From contig CAJXOH010000012.1 in assembly GCA_913057895.1 (NCBI GenBank), forward strand, positions 1-45,056: a DNA stretch of 45,056 nt. The letters run 5' to 3'. The notes under the pieces are model-generated. The model saw only the letters and a list, made by a program, of their open reading frames with translations, was not told where the DNA came from and made no database searches. Below are positions 43,608 through 45,056 of the stretch, in pieces (positions within the stretch are counted from its first letter, which is position 1; the number at the start of each line of letters is the position of its first letter). The translations under genes were made by a program, and so were the position numbers. This stretch comes from an uncultured Bacteroidota bacterium (GTDB lineage: Bacteria > Bacteroidota > Rhodothermia > Balneolales > Balneolaceae).

Positions 43608-45056
43608 ATGACGAGCGTTTCGGTTTTTTGTCTGGATTGTCTTCCTTGGCCGGTATCTGCTCCAACCCGAAGCACATAAAGATAAGTACCATTAGCCAGG
43701 CGATCATAATCCCGGTCGCGACCATTCCATTCAAGGTAAGCATATGCACTGGATGTTTGTAAGGTTTCTCTGAGATGAACAACCGGTTTGCCACTTAACG
43801 TAAAGATGCGAACATCGACGTCTAGAGGGACTCCCGGTTGATTATGCTCGAAATAAAAGCGGGTGAACGAGTTCATCGGATTGGGGTAGTTTGCCACTCC
43901 CCGAATCTGTAATTCATCGGATGTAGCCACATCAAACGCGATGGCCTCCTCCGTTGGATTATTGAAGACGTCCCAGGCTCTAACTTCAAGCGTGTACGCC
44001 CCTTCAGGTAGATCCTGAAGTGGGTATTCGATTCGACCTCCACGGTAATCGTCAAGGTTGGCTTGGAAATAGTCATTCAAGACGATTTCCTGTGTTGGTT
44101 GTGTATCGATGGTAGCTATGATCTCATGTCCTATACCTGTTGCGGATGTGTTGACCCCGGTTTCGTCGCGCAACTCAACGAAGAGGGTTGGGTTTGGGTT
44201 GGTTAATGTGCCATTCACAAAATCTGGGCTGTTGAGATAGAGATCGACCTGAGGGCCTTCTCCATCATTTTGTACTTCTGTATTGACTCCTTCAAAGCGA
44301 AACGACTGGGTCGACCCTGAGGCATCTGCTCCAGCTCCAGCTATGGGTCCAGATCCAGAAAGACCATCAGAGAGCAGGGACGTCACATACCCTAAGAGTC
44401 GAGCTGGTTTTTCGTCAAATCGAACATCTCTAGGAATACGAAACGTTGTTTCAAACTCCCCTTGAGTTACTGAAACACGACCTGTATACAACAAATCAGT
44501 CTCTGCAGAATAGGCACAGTTTTCAAGGTAGCATCGTCCTTCATTGACCCATTCACGATCTGGTAATGAGACGTCTCGCTCCGCATCATACAATCGAAGC
44601 ACCATTTCCCCATTGAAAGAAGAAGAGGTCAGTCGGCTCAGTGGGTCAATGACTCGGCCCGTCACCGTCACTTCATCAAGCGCTTGTAGAGACAGATACT
44701 CCTCCTGAGGGGCGGTTTCTTGCGTTAAGGATACGCCATTTAGCGTCTCAAAGGCGATCTGTTGTTCGGGTAACCCAATTCGCATGGTAGGGTCCCCTAA
44801 CAGAATGAATTTTCGTGAATTAAACCCTGCACCCTCTGACGTGTTTTTGGTTCGACGGTAAATATCGCCAAGTGTACGAGGTTGTCCTTGAGCATCTCTA
44901 GCAATCATGGCCCTGGTTAGCTGAATGTTGAGCCCAAAATTATTGGCTCCAGGACTTGCTGAGGTATAGACAACGCGAGTTGTTGTAAAGGAGGCAATTG
45001 CTCCTCCATTAGGCGTTAATAAGATCTGCTCAGCTCCTGACTGAGCCTCTGTGTCA
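43598..45056 (-). CDS. porU: Type IX secretion sortase PorU, C-terminal part (cut by window edge)
   Basis: The frame stays open through base 45056, so the gene begins outside the window; 486 residues are visible. The first visible part, LLTPNGGAIASFTTTRVVYTS followed by GDIYRRTKN and FILLGDPTMRIGLPE, is the end of the C25 (gingipain-like) peptidase domain. The catalytic Cys/His lie before the window. Ig-like strand domains follow, then a C-terminal FlgD-like/sorting-like domain (VANYPNPMNSFTRFYFEH, DVRIFTLSGKPV, WNGRDRDYDRLANGTYLYVLRV). PorU removes the sorting domain of cargo and attaches it to lipopolysaccharide. The order porU-porV matches other lineage members. Confidence 0.9.
   Translation of the reverse strand, partial: DTEAQSGAEQILLTPNGGAIASFTTTRVVYTSASPGANNFGLNIQLTRAMIARDAQGQPRTLGDIYRRTKNTSEGAGFNSRKFILLGDPTMRIGLPEQQIAFETLNGVSLTQETAPQEEYLSLQALDEVTVTGRVIDPLSRLTSSSFNGEMVLRLYDAERDVSLPDREWVNEGRCYLENCAYSAETDLLYTGRVSVTQGEFETTFRIPRDVRFDEKPARLLGYVTSLLSDGLSGSGPIAGAGADASGSTQSFRFEGVNTEVQNDGEGPQVDLYLNSPDFVNGTLTNPNPTLFVELRDETGVNTSATGIGHEIIATIDTQPTQEIVLNDYFQANLDDYRGGRIEYPLQDLPEGAYTLEVRAWDVFNNPTEEAIAFDVATSDELQIRGVANYPNPMNSFTRFYFEHNQPGVPLDVDVRIFTLSGKPVVHLRETLQTSSAYAYLEWNGRDRDYDRLANGTYLYVLRVGADTGQGRQSRQKTETLVILQ

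Overview
The window is 45 kb of ordinary chromosome from a Gram-negative bacterium. It most likely belongs to the Bacteroidota side lineages Rhodothermota or Balneolota. The grounds are a type IX secretion pair (PorU and PorV), a secreted protein ending in a type IX sorting domain, several outer-membrane barrel proteins, mostly absent Shine-Dalgarno sequences, and a moderate base composition. The lineage is inferred by eye, not by a search. No tRNA, rRNA, CRISPR array, insertion sequence or phage gene was seen. No gene-free stretch exceeds 300 bases; the longest is about 175 bases (23746-23920) and holds nothing recognisable.

Layout. 1-4935 is a sulfide/sulfane-sulfur module: a metallo-beta-lactamase/rhodanese protein, a two-gene YeeE/YedE sulfur transporter, a type II sulfide:quinone oxidoreductase, and a divergent GntR/UTRA regulator. 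A shared palindrome, ACTTGTA-N2-TACAAGT, lies at both promoters of this module and probably is the regulator's operator. 4958-12838 is mainly a plus-strand housekeeping run: barrel protein, Rel/SpoT, HU, RuvX, Def, Fmt, ankyrin protein and GAPDH. 12822-14275 (minus) holds OsmC, HisE and a HisH-like protein that has lost its glutaminase nucleophile. 14349-18068 (plus) holds a small thiamine-binding-like protein, LepA, a secreted unknown and signal peptidase I. 18158-23745 (minus) holds RlmN, a DPP4-like peptidase, a ZIP transporter and a phosphohexomutase. 23921-24988 is a porin. 24997-28832 (minus) is aspartokinase, GltX and Lgt. 28901-30985 is an APC permease fused to PTS EIIA-like and RCK-C domains.

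30997-45056 is one tightly packed minus-strand run, in transcription order: porU (cut by the window edge), porV, a pseudo-M6 protease with a type IX sorting domain, a metalloprotease/propeller/barrel protein, an unknown envelope protein, a PASTA protein, rpe, phoH and a metallo-beta-lactamase hydrolase. Stop/start overlaps or gaps under 50 bases suggest one transcript linking type IX secretion with envelope and housekeeping genes.

The most interesting items are the sulfur regulon with its paired operators, the pseudo-HisH, the dead M6 protease next to PorV, and the permease-EIIA-RCK fusion.
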